In this document: positions 5,187 through 5,284 of the stretch, in pieces
Numbering within the stretch: position 1 is the stretch's first letter
How the letters are laid out: each line of letters starts with the position of its first letter
Assembly (NCBI GenBank): GCA_903887035.1
Contig: CAISOG010000067.1
Span: forward strand, 1 to 5,284
Direction: 5' to 3'
Length of the DNA stretch: 5,284 bases
Origin: an uncultured Holosporaceae bacterium
GTDB lineage: Bacteria; Pseudomonadota; Alphaproteobacteria; CAISOG01
Program-made: the position numbers and the translations under genes
The notes under the pieces: model-generated
What the model saw: only the letters and a program-made list of their open reading frames with translations
What the model was told of the DNA's origin: nothing
Database searches by the model: none

Positions 5187-5205
5187 GGGTGGAGTGTGCT
5201 CCCCC
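5187..5205 (+). repeat. 19-nt direct repeat, second copy
   Basis: An exact copy of 5127-5145. The remaining bases to the window end hold a GCTGGT/ACCAGC inverted pair (5226-5231, 5255-5260) and a GGTTAGGTTTT string (5229-5239) that also occurs in the spacer of hairpin pair 1. No gene is supported there. Confidence 0.85.
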
Positions 5206-5284
5206 AAGCCGCCGCCGCCCTCCCTGCTGGTTAGGTTTTTTAGCGAGAGCGACCACCAGCTAGCCCACCAAGATGGACATCACC

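Larger units (their letters stand above)
4444..5205. other. Gene-free intergenic region packed with palindromic and direct repeats
   Basis: No frame here shows a convincing protein. Open frames on both strands overlap, lack ribosome-binding sites, and translate the repeats themselves; the peptide NWLACTNI recurs in more than one frame for that reason. The region holds three inverted hairpin pairs (4510-4599, 4642-4733, 4910-5001), a leader segment present three times, a duplicated unit of about 260-300 bp, extra hairpins, and poly-C and poly-G runs. Such repeats are typical of REP/BIME/REPIN-type elements in extragenic DNA. No transposase of the REP-associated (RAYT, Y1 HUH) kind is in the window. 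Confidence 0.85.

Noticed and set aside
4391..5263. Several open frames of 75-126 codons on both strands in the repeat region
   Set aside because: They overlap each other on both strands, lack ribosome-binding sites, are low in complexity, and share the peptide NWLACTNI only because they translate the same DNA repeat.
5240..5284. 3' end of a minus-strand gene (14 open codons, ending GGLAGGRSR before TAA)
   Set aside because: Too short to support; no recognisable domain and the frame could be open by chance.
5273..5284. ATG GAC ATC ACC at the right edge as the start of a + strand gene
   Set aside because: Only four codons are visible and there is no ribosome-binding site upstream.

Overview
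The window looks like chromosomal DNA of an alphaproteobacterium. The partial DnaA at the left edge has the [10 protein letters not shown] and [11 protein letters not shown] style of that class, and a complete HldE implies a Gram-negative cell with heptose-containing lipopolysaccharide. I cannot name a genus from this sequence alone. All supported genes are on the + strand, and GTG starts are used alongside ATG.

Layout: (1) 1-473, the 3' end of dnaA. (2) 474-586, an AT-rich gap with a hairpin and a possible extended -10 promoter. (3) 587-1021, a small ASCH-domain protein, followed 16 nt later by (4) 1038-1973, a DUF4743-type Nudix hydrolase. The two are probably co-transcribed. (5) 2049-3548, hldE, a bifunctional heptose-7-phosphate kinase / heptose-1-phosphate adenylyltransferase, with a GTG start and a clear GGAG ribosome-binding site. 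(6) 3684-4388, an unrecognised exported protein with four cysteines and a Gly/Pro/Asn/Ala-rich tail. (7) 4389-5284, about 900 bp with no convincing gene but dense with palindromic repeats.

The repeat region is the most unusual part. It holds three inverted pairs of short hairpin repeats (REPIN/BIME-like). Each pair is two hairpins facing each other across a spacer of about 38 nt. Two pairs sit in a larger direct repeat of about 260-300 bp that occurs twice (4581-4841 and 4848-5144). The hairpin arms differ by paired substitutions that keep base pairing, which suggests selection on structure or a folded mobile intermediate. The 38-nt spacer of the second copy matches the first only when reverse-complemented, as if the core had flipped between its terminal inverted repeats. 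A 12-nt poly-C run disrupts another half-repeat.

Functionally the genes are a loose housekeeping cluster: replication initiation (DnaA), possible nucleotide/RNA or cofactor damage clearance (ASCH and Nudix), LPS core precursor synthesis (HldE) and an envelope or secreted protein. The ASCH-Nudix functional link is inference.
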